Below are positions 1-8,273 of a stretch of DNA of 9,904 bases, piece by piece. The position numbers and the translations under genes are program-made. Source of the DNA: CAYMST01 sp964393115 (GTDB taxonomy: Bacteria > Bacteroidota > Bacteroidia > Cytophagales > Cyclobacteriaceae); assembly GCA_964393115.1 (NCBI GenBank), contig CAYMST010000175.1:1-9904 (forward strand). The letters are read 5' to 3'. Below the pieces are notes generated by a model. The model was given only the letters and a program-made list of their open reading frames with translations. It was not told where the DNA came from and ran no database searches. Numbering within the stretch: the first letter of the stretch is position 1; every line of letters starts with the position of its first letter.

Positions 1-70
1 CAAAATCTTCAATAAAATTTTGAATCCAAAAACACTTCCTTTCTAGGTATCAACCTTACCACTCTCCACA

Positions 71-220
71 TCAACCTTCTTTTAACTTTTTATATAAAAT
101 TAATATTCCCAAAATGATAAGTATTATCACTCCAACCTTTAAAAACAGCGGGAATAACCAACTTATTATCATCGACAAAACGACAATAATGAGTATTACT
201 TTAAGTATTTCAATAATCAT
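71..220 (-). CDS. 49-residue two-helix membrane protein overlapping the end of the ATPase gene
   Basis: An ATG at 220 lies within the third-last sense codon of the ATPase gene and opens a 49-codon frame ending at TGA (71-73); the overlap is 11 bp. The product begins MIIEILKVILIIVVLSMIIS. Residues 5-22 form a first hydrophobic helix, WLFP makes a turn, residues 29-43 form a second helix, and the tail YKKLKEG is basic. This is a clean hairpin membrane protein with a positive-inside C terminus. Composition is consistent with selection rather than chance: Ile/Leu/Val dominate both helices and the charged residues sit only at helix ends. The overlap suggests translational coupling to the ATPase and stoichiometric or dependent expression. 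I do not recognise a family; it could anchor or regulate the ATPase at the membrane, which is inference. The A/T-rich composition can produce hydrophobic frames by chance, so conservation is the deciding test. Confidence 0.6.
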   Translation of the reverse strand: MIIEILKVILIIVVLSMIISWLFPLFLKVGVIILIILGILILYKKLKEG

Positions 221-3200
221 TGTCTTTATCTTTTACTTGTAACAACTTATATTTCTGTTTAATCTTTCCTGTGGCCACGATTTCTTCTTTTATTCCATCA
301 AGGCTATCTGCAATGGATTCCATTTGCTCTATGGCCAATCCAAACTGATTATTCTCACCATACCCCAAACTTTTTTGTTTCTTTTGGAAAACTTCCAAGA
401 TCTCCTCCCATCGTAATTTATCTTCATCGGTTTGCCAGCTCATCATATGTTTAAACTTCAATATGTTAGCTTCAGCACCAGTAGTTAACGTCTGGGATTC
501 ACCTATGTAATGAGACATAATGAGGTCTTTCACTTCCTCTTCGTTCATAATTGGCATAACTTTTTCACATATCTTATTCATATCCCGATATGATCCTTGG
601 AGCTTAAATGACGGCTCAACTCTATACTCATCAGATTGACCTGCTGAATAGATGTACTCTTGATTAACTCTAAGAATAACGTCTCGTACGCGAATCAATT
701 TTGTGAGGATATTGATATACTCCTCTATTTCTGCAACTGAGTGATTGGCCTCTAAGTCCATTCCTTCTCGATTTCCCGACTCAGCTGCACGGACTAAAAT
801 GTGAACGTCTTTGTGACTTTTATTGGCTAATCTCGCCGTAATAGTATTTGATGTAAGCGCATTTTCAATGTAACTCATTTTAAAAGCTACCTCGCTTTCT
901 CGAATCATATCTCCGAGGTTATAGATATCTGCTCGGTTCGAAAGCATATCTGGAATCCTGAATTTTTCTCCACTTTCTGTGTAGGGATTTCCGGCCATTA
1001 CCACACACACTTTCTTTCCCCTAAAATCGTAGGTCTTTGTCTTTCCTTTATAAACCCCTTCTATTTTACGCTGAGCGTCACATAGTGAAATAAATTTCTG
1101 CAAAAACTCAGGGTTACAATGCTGGATATCATCCAAGTATATCATGACGTTGTCCCCCATTTCAAAAGCAAGGTTTAGCTTTTGAAGTTCTTCCCGAGAC
1201 GCAGCATTTGGTGCTTCTGCTGGATCAATGGCCACCACTTGATGTCCCAAGGCAGGTCCATTTATCTTCATAAACACTAATCCGAGTCGATTCGCGATGT
1301 ACTCCATTAATGTGGTCTTACCATATCCTGGAGGAGAGATTAACAACAATAACCCCATTAAATCTGTTCTCTTACCCTCACCCGCTGCTCCTATTTGCTT
1401 TGCCAAGTTTGCGCCAATAAGCGGCAAGTAAACTTCGTCTATGAGCTTATTTCTTACAAAGGAACTTAACACTCTTGGCTTAAACTCATTCAGCCTAAGG
1501 TCTTCAGCGAAATCACTAGCCAATGACTTTTTTAACCTTGTATAATCTGCAAACGCAGTTGCGTCTTCACTTACAAAACTCTCCAACCGCTGAAGATATT
1601 GATGGAAATGAAGTTGATAATTTCCTTCTTCTAGTACGGCATGGGAGCCTTTCATTCCAACTACCTGCTGTTGATGAGCGGCACTAACAATATTCTTCTT
1701 ACTAAAATCATTGAATAACAGCAGCAACGCAGTTTCTTCAATCGACTCTGACTGACTGCCTTGTTCACTGGACACAAAGGCCTGCAACCAGTTCACAACC
1801 ATTCGATAGGCCAGTCCCGGGGTATCTTTCAATTTTGAAATAGAATCCTTAAAAGACTTGGAAGCTCTCTTCTTTGTTAGCTCTTTATTGAATGCCTCAT
1901 ATAACTCTGCTGCATCTTCACTGACCACAAAGGCTTCTTCAGTAGAGGAAGTAGCACTTGACACGGCACTGGTTTTTTGATTAAATAAGTACTCAGCCGC
2001 TGCGGTTCTAGACACCTCCATAAACGCATTTGAGTCCCAATTAACGCCTAACATGTGTTGCTCAATATCGCTAATAAGACCTTTGAACTGGTTGGTGTTC
2101 GGGAATACTTTTAATATAGCCCCCGCGCCATTGAGCTGATGCGAAAACTTTTCTTTCTCCGACTGATCTAATTGATACCACCAAAATTTCGCCAAAGCAC
2201 GAACAGACGCATGAAACCTTGTCAGCCCGAGTGTAATATGAAGTTGTGTGATTTGCTTGAGTATTAGAATCGCATCCTCATCATGCACACCTTTTACATA
2301 GCCTTCATTGAACTTTTGTGCTGCATGCTTTCCAACAAATGCCGCCATTTCCTCTTCAGAAGCCTCTACAAAATCCTTTATGGAGGTTATGTTTTCGTCA
2401 TCAGTATCCTCTTCTAATAACCGCTGATACAGATTATAAGCTAAATACTCTGATCTGTAGACCCGTTTGTTTTCAGAGACATACTCCTGATCCCAAACCT
2501 CCTTGGTTGATAAGAACTGCTCATCAATAATCTCTTCATAAAAGTTTGTTCCAGATAAATGGTAGAACATTCTATCACCTTTTCGGACAATAGAAAGATC
2601 CATTGGTTGAGTGTTTACTGTAAACTGGAACTTACCAAAGTTGATCAGGTTTTTACCGTCAGCAAAGAGTTCTGACTTATCCTTCAGTTGACGGATAGCC
2701 TCTTCATTGATTGATTTAAGCCTACTTTGAATATCTTCAGACTTAATGGTATCTCCCATCTCCATCAACTCAGAGACAATATCCCGTACCTTGGCAATCA
2801 TCGCATCAGCAGCAAAATAACCGTTGATCTCAGTAACTGACTCGAAACGAGATACTCTGCTTTGTGCAGCCTTCAAAATCCGATCGGCAGCTTGCTCAAG
2901 CGTGTTTGCTCGCTTGTTACGCGCATCTACCAATTGGAGTTTTTTCGACTCAAACGCTTCATAGATTTCTTCACGTTTAGCGACCAACAACGTGATGTAT
3001 TCGTCAAATTCAGAGAACTTACCTTCCAGCTCTTCAATCTGTACCAAAAGCTTTGTAGAATACTCTTCACAAGCCTCTGGCGAATCACTAACATCAAGGT
3101 AGTTCACTACTCCCTGATCAATTAATTTAAGCTGCGCGTTGAACTCTGCTTTTCCTTCTAGCTTGGCTAGTTCCTGCTTTTTGTTCTTTAACCCTGCCTT

Positions 3201-5168
3201 TATTTGATTAAAAGTGGTATAAATGGCAGAAATGCTATCTATAATTTTTGTGGTTTGTGTAGCATCCTCGATTTTGAGATTGCTCACAATTTCAATTAGC
3301 ATTTTCAGACCATCAGCCGAACTATCTATTTGTTCATTAAGAGCATTAGCATCCACTACTTTCTTGACCTCTTCGACTTTCTTCTCGAACTCAGCGGCCT
3401 TTTGTTCATAAGGTAGGAGTGATTCTTTTTTCAATAAGAATAGCGTGCAATCTCTGGAAACTTGCTCAGAAAACTTGTCAATACTTTCCTGGTAGCCTTT
3501 TACAGCCTCCACATCTACGTAGCGTAGCTTTTCTAAGGAAATAAGCTCTCCAGTTATTTTCCTTAGCTCCGCAAGGTTTTGGACAAAATCATCAATCGAT
3601 TTGGCGTGGGACTTCTTTATGTTTTTGATTAAATCATCTGCCTGACCAGTGATCAGATCATATTGACTAGAAGTATTCTCCCTTATCTTAACTACCTTCT
3701 CGAACTCATCAACCGCAGCATTAGAAGTGCTCTTAATATTTTCTAAATGTTCTGACAGTTGGTATGCTTCCTCATGACCAAGCCAATGGTACGTATCCAA
3801 AACATCCGTTGAGGATTTAATCAAATCAATATATAGGTTCTCGTAAGAGTCGTCTTTATTGATCAGGGTAATGATCTCATGACATTCGGCCATCGCACGG
3901 ACGACGTCTTTATTCCCCACTTTAGAGAGAAATGATCCATTACTTGTATCTACCTGAAAGTCTGGACCTACAAATGCTGTTTTCCATATTTGGACCACAT
4001 GATGTTTTTTAGGCTCCTCGTCCGCTCTGAAGACACACATTTCACCATTCTCGAATATCGAATAGCCGTGACAAATGATGGGGTTTTCAACACTCTGACT
4101 GATCAGGTTATAGGGCAATAACAGATATATACCGTGGAGCCGGTTGTAAAAAACAAATAGAAAGTCTTCACCATTAGGAGATGGTACTTTCTTCTCAAAA
4201 ACCATATCTGTTAAGTCATTTTCAAACTTTTTAAAAATGCCCGTTTGCAAATAATACCCATTGGAAAAGATGATACCATGATCGTCAGGAAGTAGAATAC
4301 AGGTCTCCGCTAAAGCATCAATTCTTCTTACGTCCTGTACTTTAGAATTGTAAACAAAGTACCGAAACTCTTCTTGGTATGGCCTTATTTTTAGTAAGAT
4401 AACATTCCCAATAATCGTATAATAGATTTCACCATCATCGAGTGTTTGATCTTTATGTACGACATCTTCAGAGTAAATACCCTTTCCATCTTCGGTATTG
4501 TTTTCTACTTTGATGGTCAAGTCACCCCCAACAGTTTCGACAAAAACTTTATCTTCAATCGAAATGTGTGGGTGTCTACCGCTCACATGGTGATCTCGAG
4601 TCGTTCTTACCCACGCAAATTCATGCTGATCCGGGTATTTGAATTCATGATCACTTCTATTGTCAACATAGGTCAGTTTTTCTCCATCAATGCTCCACTT
4701 AAATGTTTTAATATCCCCTACATCTTTGCCTGTTCGAAAGACCATATGAAGATAGGGGCCCATTTTAGCAAACTTGACAAATTGAGTATGCTTGTAATAC
4801 TTGTAGAGTTTATTGAAGTCATCCAAAAACGACCGATTGTCGATCAGATCTAAACTTATCGGATGAAAGACATGATCCTCATACCGATATATACTAAAGA
4901 CGTCCTCTAAGTTGGTTTCCTTCTTAAGTCCTAAATGGACGTTGTACCCAAACAAAAAATATTGACCTATTGGAAACATATCCCAAGGCACACAATTGTT
5001 TTGAGTAGTTATTCTTTCTGTACCAACTAACTCGGTATCTATCGAGCCGAAAACCTCTTTACGGCTTGTATTTAACGTGTTTAATGATTCTAGTAATTCA
5101 TTGGAATGTTGTGAAAGCCGTTTACGAATGACTTCATAGGTTCCACCTTCCAGTTTTATTTCTTTCAT
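210..5168 (-). CDS. Giant AAA+ ATPase with N-terminal DUF3686-like region (database name 'DNA repair ATPase')
   Basis: The 1652-residue protein has four visible parts. Residues 1-465 are beta-rich with the DUF3686-type motifs LFGYNVHLGLK, GGDLTIKVENNTEDGKGIY, IRPYQEEFRYFV, DDHGIIFSNGYYLQTG and SPNGEDFLFVFY. Residues 470-830 are long coiled coil. Residues 840-1240 are a mostly helical region of unknown fold. The AAA+ module follows: Walker A PPGYGKTT with K1284, Walker B IYLDDIQ with D1346-D1347, sensor-1 N1394 in VVMAGNPY, a candidate arginine finger R1412 in SNRADIY, and a sensor-2-like R1528 in GSYRDMNK. Walker B ends DD rather than the commoner DE. A helical C-terminal tail closes the protein. 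All nucleotide-binding elements look intact, so it should hydrolyse ATP. I see no nuclease, helicase or DNA-binding motif supporting the 'DNA repair' name. Its neighbours are PspA, flotillin and membrane proteins, which argue for action at the membrane (inference). The ATG at 5168 is the first in frame. Confidence 0.9.
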   Translation of the reverse strand: MKEIKLEGGTYEVIRKRLSQHSNELLESLNTLNTSRKEVFGSIDTELVGTERITTQNNCVPWDMFPIGQYFLFGYNVHLGLKKETNLEDVFSIYRYEDHVFHPISLDLIDNRSFLDDFNKLYKYYKHTQFVKFAKMGPYLHMVFRTGKDVGDIKTFKWSIDGEKLTYVDNRSDHEFKYPDQHEFAWVRTTRDHHVSGRHPHISIEDKVFVETVGGDLTIKVENNTEDGKGIYSEDVVHKDQTLDDGEIYYTIIGNVILLKIRPYQEEFRYFVYNSKVQDVRRIDALAETCILLPDDHGIIFSNGYYLQTGIFKKFENDLTDMVFEKKVPSPNGEDFLFVFYNRLHGIYLLLPYNLISQSVENPIICHGYSIFENGEMCVFRADEEPKKHHVVQIWKTAFVGPDFQVDTSNGSFLSKVGNKDVVRAMAECHEIITLINKDDSYENLYIDLIKSSTDVLDTYHWLGHEEAYQLSEHLENIKSTSNAAVDEFEKVVKIRENTSSQYDLITGQADDLIKNIKKSHAKSIDDFVQNLAELRKITGELISLEKLRYVDVEAVKGYQESIDKFSEQVSRDCTLFLLKKESLLPYEQKAAEFEKKVEEVKKVVDANALNEQIDSSADGLKMLIEIVSNLKIEDATQTTKIIDSISAIYTTFNQIKAGLKNKKQELAKLEGKAEFNAQLKLIDQGVVNYLDVSDSPEACEEYSTKLLVQIEELEGKFSEFDEYITLLVAKREEIYEAFESKKLQLVDARNKRANTLEQAADRILKAAQSRVSRFESVTEINGYFAADAMIAKVRDIVSELMEMGDTIKSEDIQSRLKSINEEAIRQLKDKSELFADGKNLINFGKFQFTVNTQPMDLSIVRKGDRMFYHLSGTNFYEEIIDEQFLSTKEVWDQEYVSENKRVYRSEYLAYNLYQRLLEEDTDDENITSIKDFVEASEEEMAAFVGKHAAQKFNEGYVKGVHDEDAILILKQITQLHITLGLTRFHASVRALAKFWWYQLDQSEKEKFSHQLNGAGAILKVFPNTNQFKGLISDIEQHMLGVNWDSNAFMEVSRTAAAEYLFNQKTSAVSSATSSTEEAFVVSEDAAELYEAFNKELTKKRASKSFKDSISKLKDTPGLAYRMVVNWLQAFVSSEQGSQSESIEETALLLLFNDFSKKNIVSAAHQQQVVGMKGSHAVLEEGNYQLHFHQYLQRLESFVSEDATAFADYTRLKKSLASDFAEDLRLNEFKPRVLSSFVRNKLIDEVYLPLIGANLAKQIGAAGEGKRTDLMGLLLLISPPGYGKTTLMEYIANRLGLVFMKINGPALGHQVVAIDPAEAPNAASREELQKLNLAFEMGDNVMIYLDDIQHCNPEFLQKFISLCDAQRKIEGVYKGKTKTYDFRGKKVCVVMAGNPYTESGEKFRIPDMLSNRADIYNLGDMIRESEVAFKMSYIENALTSNTITARLANKSHKDVHILVRAAESGNREGMDLEANHSVAEIEEYINILTKLIRVRDVILRVNQEYIYSAGQSDEYRVEPSFKLQGSYRDMNKICEKVMPIMNEEEVKDLIMSHYIGESQTLTTGAEANILKFKHMMSWQTDEDKLRWEEILEVFQKKQKSLGYGENNQFGLAIEQMESIADSLDGIKEEIVATGKIKQKYKLLQVKDKDNDY

Positions 5169-5465
5169 GTCTAAAGAATATGGGTGAGGTTCGCTTGTTT
5201 ATGTTAGAAGATACCTCTAACCGTTTCCATTGCTCCTTAATCCAGCACAGATTAAGGGGTATATATACCCCAATCGAAGCTGGGGTTAATACCATTTAAA
5301 CTCTATAACGACGTGTATTTTGCTACTGTTTTTCTCTTCTTCTTCGTTAAAAAGCCTTGTTTTAGCGCTGCTAGGACTGCATTTTTTGCCTTGAATAAGA
5401 AAAAAACATTTACGTAAACTAATACGCCCTTATATAGCCTAAATGGTATAAGATGTGGAATTGGA
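5169..5465. other. 297-bp gap between flotillin and AAA+ ATPase genes
   Basis: No gene with a standard start codon of useful length is visible. The half nearest the flotillin contains a seven-T run on the minus strand (5400-5406) just after the small palindrome TTTACGTAAA (5409-5418), which is too weak to call a terminator. The half nearest the ATPase contains a cluster of overlapping palindromes (5235-5286). No TAnnTTTG (-7) element of the Bacteroidota sigma factor is present on the minus strand, since the complementary CAAA does not occur here. I therefore cannot place a promoter, although the length of the gap relative to the rest of the locus suggests separate control of the ATPase. Confidence 0.7.
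5235..5286 (-). repeat. Cluster of three overlapping inverted repeats upstream of the ATPase gene
   Basis: Three perfect inverted repeats are packed into 52 bp. In transcription order they are ACCCCA-N8-TGGGGT (5267-5286), the 16-bp palindrome GGGGTATATATACCCC (5256-5271), and CCTTAATC-N7-GATTAAGG (5235-5257). The central palindrome shares bases with each flanking hairpin, so in RNA either the centre forms alone or the two flanking stems form together. The 3' arm of the last stem runs into AAGGAG, a Shine-Dalgarno-like word. Possible roles are an operator for a dimeric repressor, an attenuator-like switch in the ATPase leader, or a REP-type extragenic repeat. The sequence alone does not separate these. 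Confidence 0.6.
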
Positions 5466-7631
5466 TTAGCTCAAAAGTGAATCTGCCGGGCTATCCAATA
5501 TATTTAATGCTCTTGCGGCACTCTTCAATCGTCTAAGTATGTCCTTAGTACCTGTATCATTCGTTAAACCACCAAGCTTGACCAAAAGGGCAGATACACT
5601 TAGATCACGTATTTCTTCTGCCGAGATACCGAACTGACCAACGAATGATCTCAATTTATCTTTAAAATTGTCTCCCGTTTCCGTTCCAAAAAAGGTATCC
5701 TTTACTTGTGTCAAGACTTCACTATCGCCAATCAATCGGTCTACTGATTTACTCTTTGCAATTGATCCTACGATCTGATCGAAGAACATTGTTTCACCAC
5801 CAACGATATCGATGTTTGCAGCCTGAAGTGCTTCTGCAATTACCTTAGCTTGCGATTCGGCGATTTGTGACTGAATAGAAATACGTGCTAACTCAATTTC
5901 TTTCTCTTTATCCAGCGCTAATCGGAACTCTTCGTGTGCTCTTGACTCTCCGTCCAGAGATTTCATAGCTTCAGCTTTTTCACGAATACCGTCTGCTTCG
6001 GAAGCCAATTTCTCCTTCAAAACATTAGCTTCGGCAAGGCCACGCTTCTCTTCAGCAACCGCCTTCAGTTCGATGACTTTAGCATCAGCTTCTCCTTGAC
6101 CCAAGCTAACACTTGCAGCCACATCTCCGAGTTTTTCATCAGCTTCGGCTTGAGCTAATCCTTTTGCCCGAATGCCTTTTGCTTCTGCGTCAGCTTTCGC
6201 CTCAATAACAGTCGCTTCCGCTTCACCTTCTTTCTCTAAAGCCGCTGCTTTAGCCTCCATTACTTGAGCTTCTGACATACCGATTGAAGCAGCTTCTGCC
6301 GCTTGTGCTTCGGCTAACGTCTTTTTAGCCTGCGCCATGTGCGAAGCAGCATTCTCATCGGCTTGAGCGTCGATAAGTTTTTGCTTCGCAATGTGTTCTG
6401 AAGCCTGCTTCGCAGCTTCGGCATCCTTTATCTTCTTCACTAGCGCTGCTTCCGCATCCTTCTCAGCACCCGTTATAGCAACCTGCTTCAATCGTTCAGC
6501 TTCAGCAAACGCTTGGATATCCTTAGTCTTCTCTTCCTCCTCGACCACGGTCTTCTGAATGGCCACACGATCTCGGATTACATCCTGAATGTTCTTCTTC
6601 TCTTCTTCAATCGCCTTTTCTTTCGCAATTTGTGCTAGTTCAACAAGGCGTTCTTTTTCTGTTGCTTCTAACGCCTGCGCTTGCTGTACGCGTTCTGACT
6701 CTACCGCCTCAGTACGCTCTTTATTTTTCTCAGCAACAACTACTTCTCTTCTTCTATTCTCATCTGCGATTTCTAATTCCTCATCCGTTTTAATACGGGC
6801 TTTCTCTGCCTTGAGTCGTTCCTCTTCTCTTACAATATCGATTTCCGCTTGCTCGCGCGCTCGAACAGTCGAGATCTCTTTCATATTCCGTGCTTCTGCA
6901 TCCGCCTGCTGACGCTCCAGTTCTAGAACAGTTTCCTTCGCTTCTACATCTTGCTTTTTAATTGTTTTTTCTTTCTCTCGCTCGATATAGTTCGCCTTCA
7001 TTTTTTGTTCGGCAGTTAGCTGTATAATCTTTTTGATACCTTCAGCATCCAAAATATTCTGCTCATTGAGGTTCTCAATTGGCGTTTGCTCCAAATAGTC
7101 AATTGCACAGTCATCAAGCACATATCCATTCAGGTCAGTTCCAATGATGTTCAAGATTTCTCTTTTGAAATCATCGCGTGAGTTGTATAACTCTACGAAG
7201 TCAAAGCGCTTACCTACTGTTTTCAGAGCTTCTGAAAACTTGGCATCAAACAACGACTCCAAAAGGTCCTGATCCGATGCTCGCTCACAACCGATAGATT
7301 GTGCTACTTGCTTAACATCATCATGGGTTTGATTTACTCTCACGAAAAAGGTAACCTTGATATCCGCTCTCATGTTGTCCTTACATATAAGACCGTCTTT
7401 TGCCGTTCTAGAGATGACAATCGTTTTCAAACGAATGTCCATAATCTCTAGCTTATGAATAACTGGTACGATCAACATACCAGAAAATGCCACTTTTGTT
7501 CCTCCAAGCCCAGTTCTAACTAGAGATTCTCCTTGTCTCGCTTTCCGATACATGCGTACGAAAAGCGCTAATAGTCCAAAAAATACTACAGCTGTAATGA
7601 TGATACCAGCGTATCCAACCTGTCCTAACAT
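5466..7631 (-). CDS. yqiK: Flotillin family protein, YqiK-type, with extended coiled coil
   Basis: A 721-residue flotillin. Residues 7-27 form one N-terminal membrane anchor followed by a basic stop (VRMYRKARQGE). The SPFH/Band-7 domain covers about 30-205 and shows the characteristic LVRTGLGGTKVAFSGMLIVP strand pair, then ICKDNMRADIKVTFFVRVNQ and the late strand GYVLDDCAIDYLEQTPI. Residues 210-595 are a very long charged coiled coil rich in Glu-Ala repeats, the flotillin hallmark; the C-terminal block begins near 598 (AEALQAANIDIVGGETMFF) and ends in a helical oligomerisation-type tail. It is longer than E. coli YqiK (about 553) or Bacillus FloT (about 510), mostly by extra coiled coil. Flotillins assemble into membrane scaffolds that organise microdomains and other proteins. 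It follows the yqiJ-like gene by 4 bp, the conserved pairing. A 297-bp gap separates it from the ATPase gene. Confidence 0.93.
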   Translation of the reverse strand: MLGQVGYAGIIITAVVFFGLLALFVRMYRKARQGESLVRTGLGGTKVAFSGMLIVPVIHKLEIMDIRLKTIVISRTAKDGLICKDNMRADIKVTFFVRVNQTHDDVKQVAQSIGCERASDQDLLESLFDAKFSEALKTVGKRFDFVELYNSRDDFKREILNIIGTDLNGYVLDDCAIDYLEQTPIENLNEQNILDAEGIKKIIQLTAEQKMKANYIEREKEKTIKKQDVEAKETVLELERQQADAEARNMKEISTVRAREQAEIDIVREEERLKAEKARIKTDEELEIADENRRREVVVAEKNKERTEAVESERVQQAQALEATEKERLVELAQIAKEKAIEEEKKNIQDVIRDRVAIQKTVVEEEEKTKDIQAFAEAERLKQVAITGAEKDAEAALVKKIKDAEAAKQASEHIAKQKLIDAQADENAASHMAQAKKTLAEAQAAEAASIGMSEAQVMEAKAAALEKEGEAEATVIEAKADAEAKGIRAKGLAQAEADEKLGDVAASVSLGQGEADAKVIELKAVAEEKRGLAEANVLKEKLASEADGIREKAEAMKSLDGESRAHEEFRLALDKEKEIELARISIQSQIAESQAKVIAEALQAANIDIVGGETMFFDQIVGSIAKSKSVDRLIGDSEVLTQVKDTFFGTETGDNFKDKLRSFVGQFGISAEEIRDLSVSALLVKLGGLTNDTGTKDILRRLKSAARALNILDSPADSLLS

Positions 7632-7635
7632 ATTT

Positions 7636-8250
7636 TTAAATTGATTGATATGGTTCTACGTAATAACATTTATCTTTTTCCAAGTATTCAATCACCAGGC
7701 ACTGTTCGCCTTTACTGATTAAAGTATCTGGTTTTGTTTTTGAGTTTAACAGGTAAGAGGAGCCATGCGTCTTTACCTCCACCTGACCGATGCTTCGTCC
7801 GTCAACATTTAATACCACGGTACCAATTTTACCAATCAAAGAAACTTGTGTTTCTCCTTCGGCAGCCATTTTAGAAAAAAGTTTAACGAACGGGTTTGTC
7901 ATAATTTTTGAAATAAAGAGACTGATTACAGAACCTATAGCAATTACGATCATTCCTAACGGAAGGGTAGTAATACCAAGGTAATAATTAGTCAAAATGG
8001 TAATAATCCAGAGCGGCAATCCGAAAAAGGTCATAAAAATCATCAATGGAATCTGACCCAAATTGAAATAAGATAAAACACCATTGATCCAAGAAACTGA
8101 AAAACCTCCTTCGGCATCCGCATCGATGTCAATAAAATCAAGATCTACAAAACCAAGCATAACTATTCCCCAGTAAACCAAGCAAAATATCAAAAGCGAA
8201 GTAACGACAATGTTGGAGGGGACTATAGCAAAGTCTAAAAGTTCATTCAT
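7636..8250 (-). CDS. yqiJ: YqiJ-like inner-membrane protein with C-terminal OB fold (NfeD-like flotillin partner)
   Basis: The 204-residue protein has hydrophobic segments at about 14-34, 64-88 and 93-116, and a C-terminal beta-rich domain at 130-200 (ETQVSLIGKIGTVVLNV ... GQVEVKTHGSSYLLNSKTK ... GEQCLVIEYLEKDKCYYVEP) with the strand order of an NfeD/YqiJ OB fold. Length is close to E. coli YqiJ (about 209). Between the first and second membrane segments is an Asp-rich stretch, with acidic residues at 36, 38, 41, 43, 45 and 47. In E. coli and many other bacteria such proteins are encoded next to a flotillin; here the stop codon lies only 4 bp before the flotillin ATG, so translation is probably coupled. 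The OB domain is thought to work with the flotillin scaffold, but its exact role is unresolved. The symbol is assigned by homology to E. coli YqiJ. Confidence 0.85.
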   Translation of the reverse strand: MNELLDFAIVPSNIVVTSLLIFCLVYWGIVMLGFVDLDFIDIDADAEGGFSVSWINGVLSYFNLGQIPLMIFMTFFGLPLWIITILTNYYLGITTLPLGMIVIAIGSVISLFISKIMTNPFVKLFSKMAAEGETQVSLIGKIGTVVLNVDGRSIGQVEVKTHGSSYLLNSKTKPDTLISKGEQCLVIEYLEKDKCYYVEPYQSI

Positions 8251-8273
8251 GGTGAAAATCTTGATGTATTTGT

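Noticed and set aside
9..71. Minus-strand 20-codon frame starting at an ATG that overlaps the stop of the 49-residue gene (TGATG)
   Set aside because: The overlap geometry suits translational coupling, but 20 residues of mixed composition (MWRVVRLIPRKEV...) with no membrane or domain pattern is too little to support a gene.
4446..4853. Plus-strand open frame of 135 codons
   Set aside because: It lies wholly antisense to the conserved DUF3686-like region of the ATPase gene, resembles no family, and has no start context; it is a shadow.
5400..5418. TTTACGTAAA palindrome followed by a seven-T run on the minus strand as a flotillin terminator
   Set aside because: The palindrome is only 10 bp, has no room for a loop and gives at most a 3-bp stem, so an intrinsic terminator is not supported.
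5303..5470. Minus-strand open frame of about 55 codons just after the flotillin stop, reading a plausible amphipathic peptide ending AKYTSL
   Set aside because: It contains no ATG, GTG or TTG start in frame, and another frame across the same stretch (ending EFKWY) is also open without a start. It looks like chance openness in low-complexity A-rich sequence.
6589..6912. Plus-strand open frame of 107 codons rich in Ser, Ala and Phe
   Set aside because: It is the antisense of the Glu/Ala/Arg-rich flotillin coiled coil; the Ser/Phe bias is what reverse-complementing GAA/GAG and similar codons yields.
6200..7000. Repetitive GC/AG-rich codon pattern resembling a tandem repeat
   Set aside because: The periodicity follows the Glu-Ala heptads of the flotillin coiled coil; there is no exact DNA-level repeat unit.
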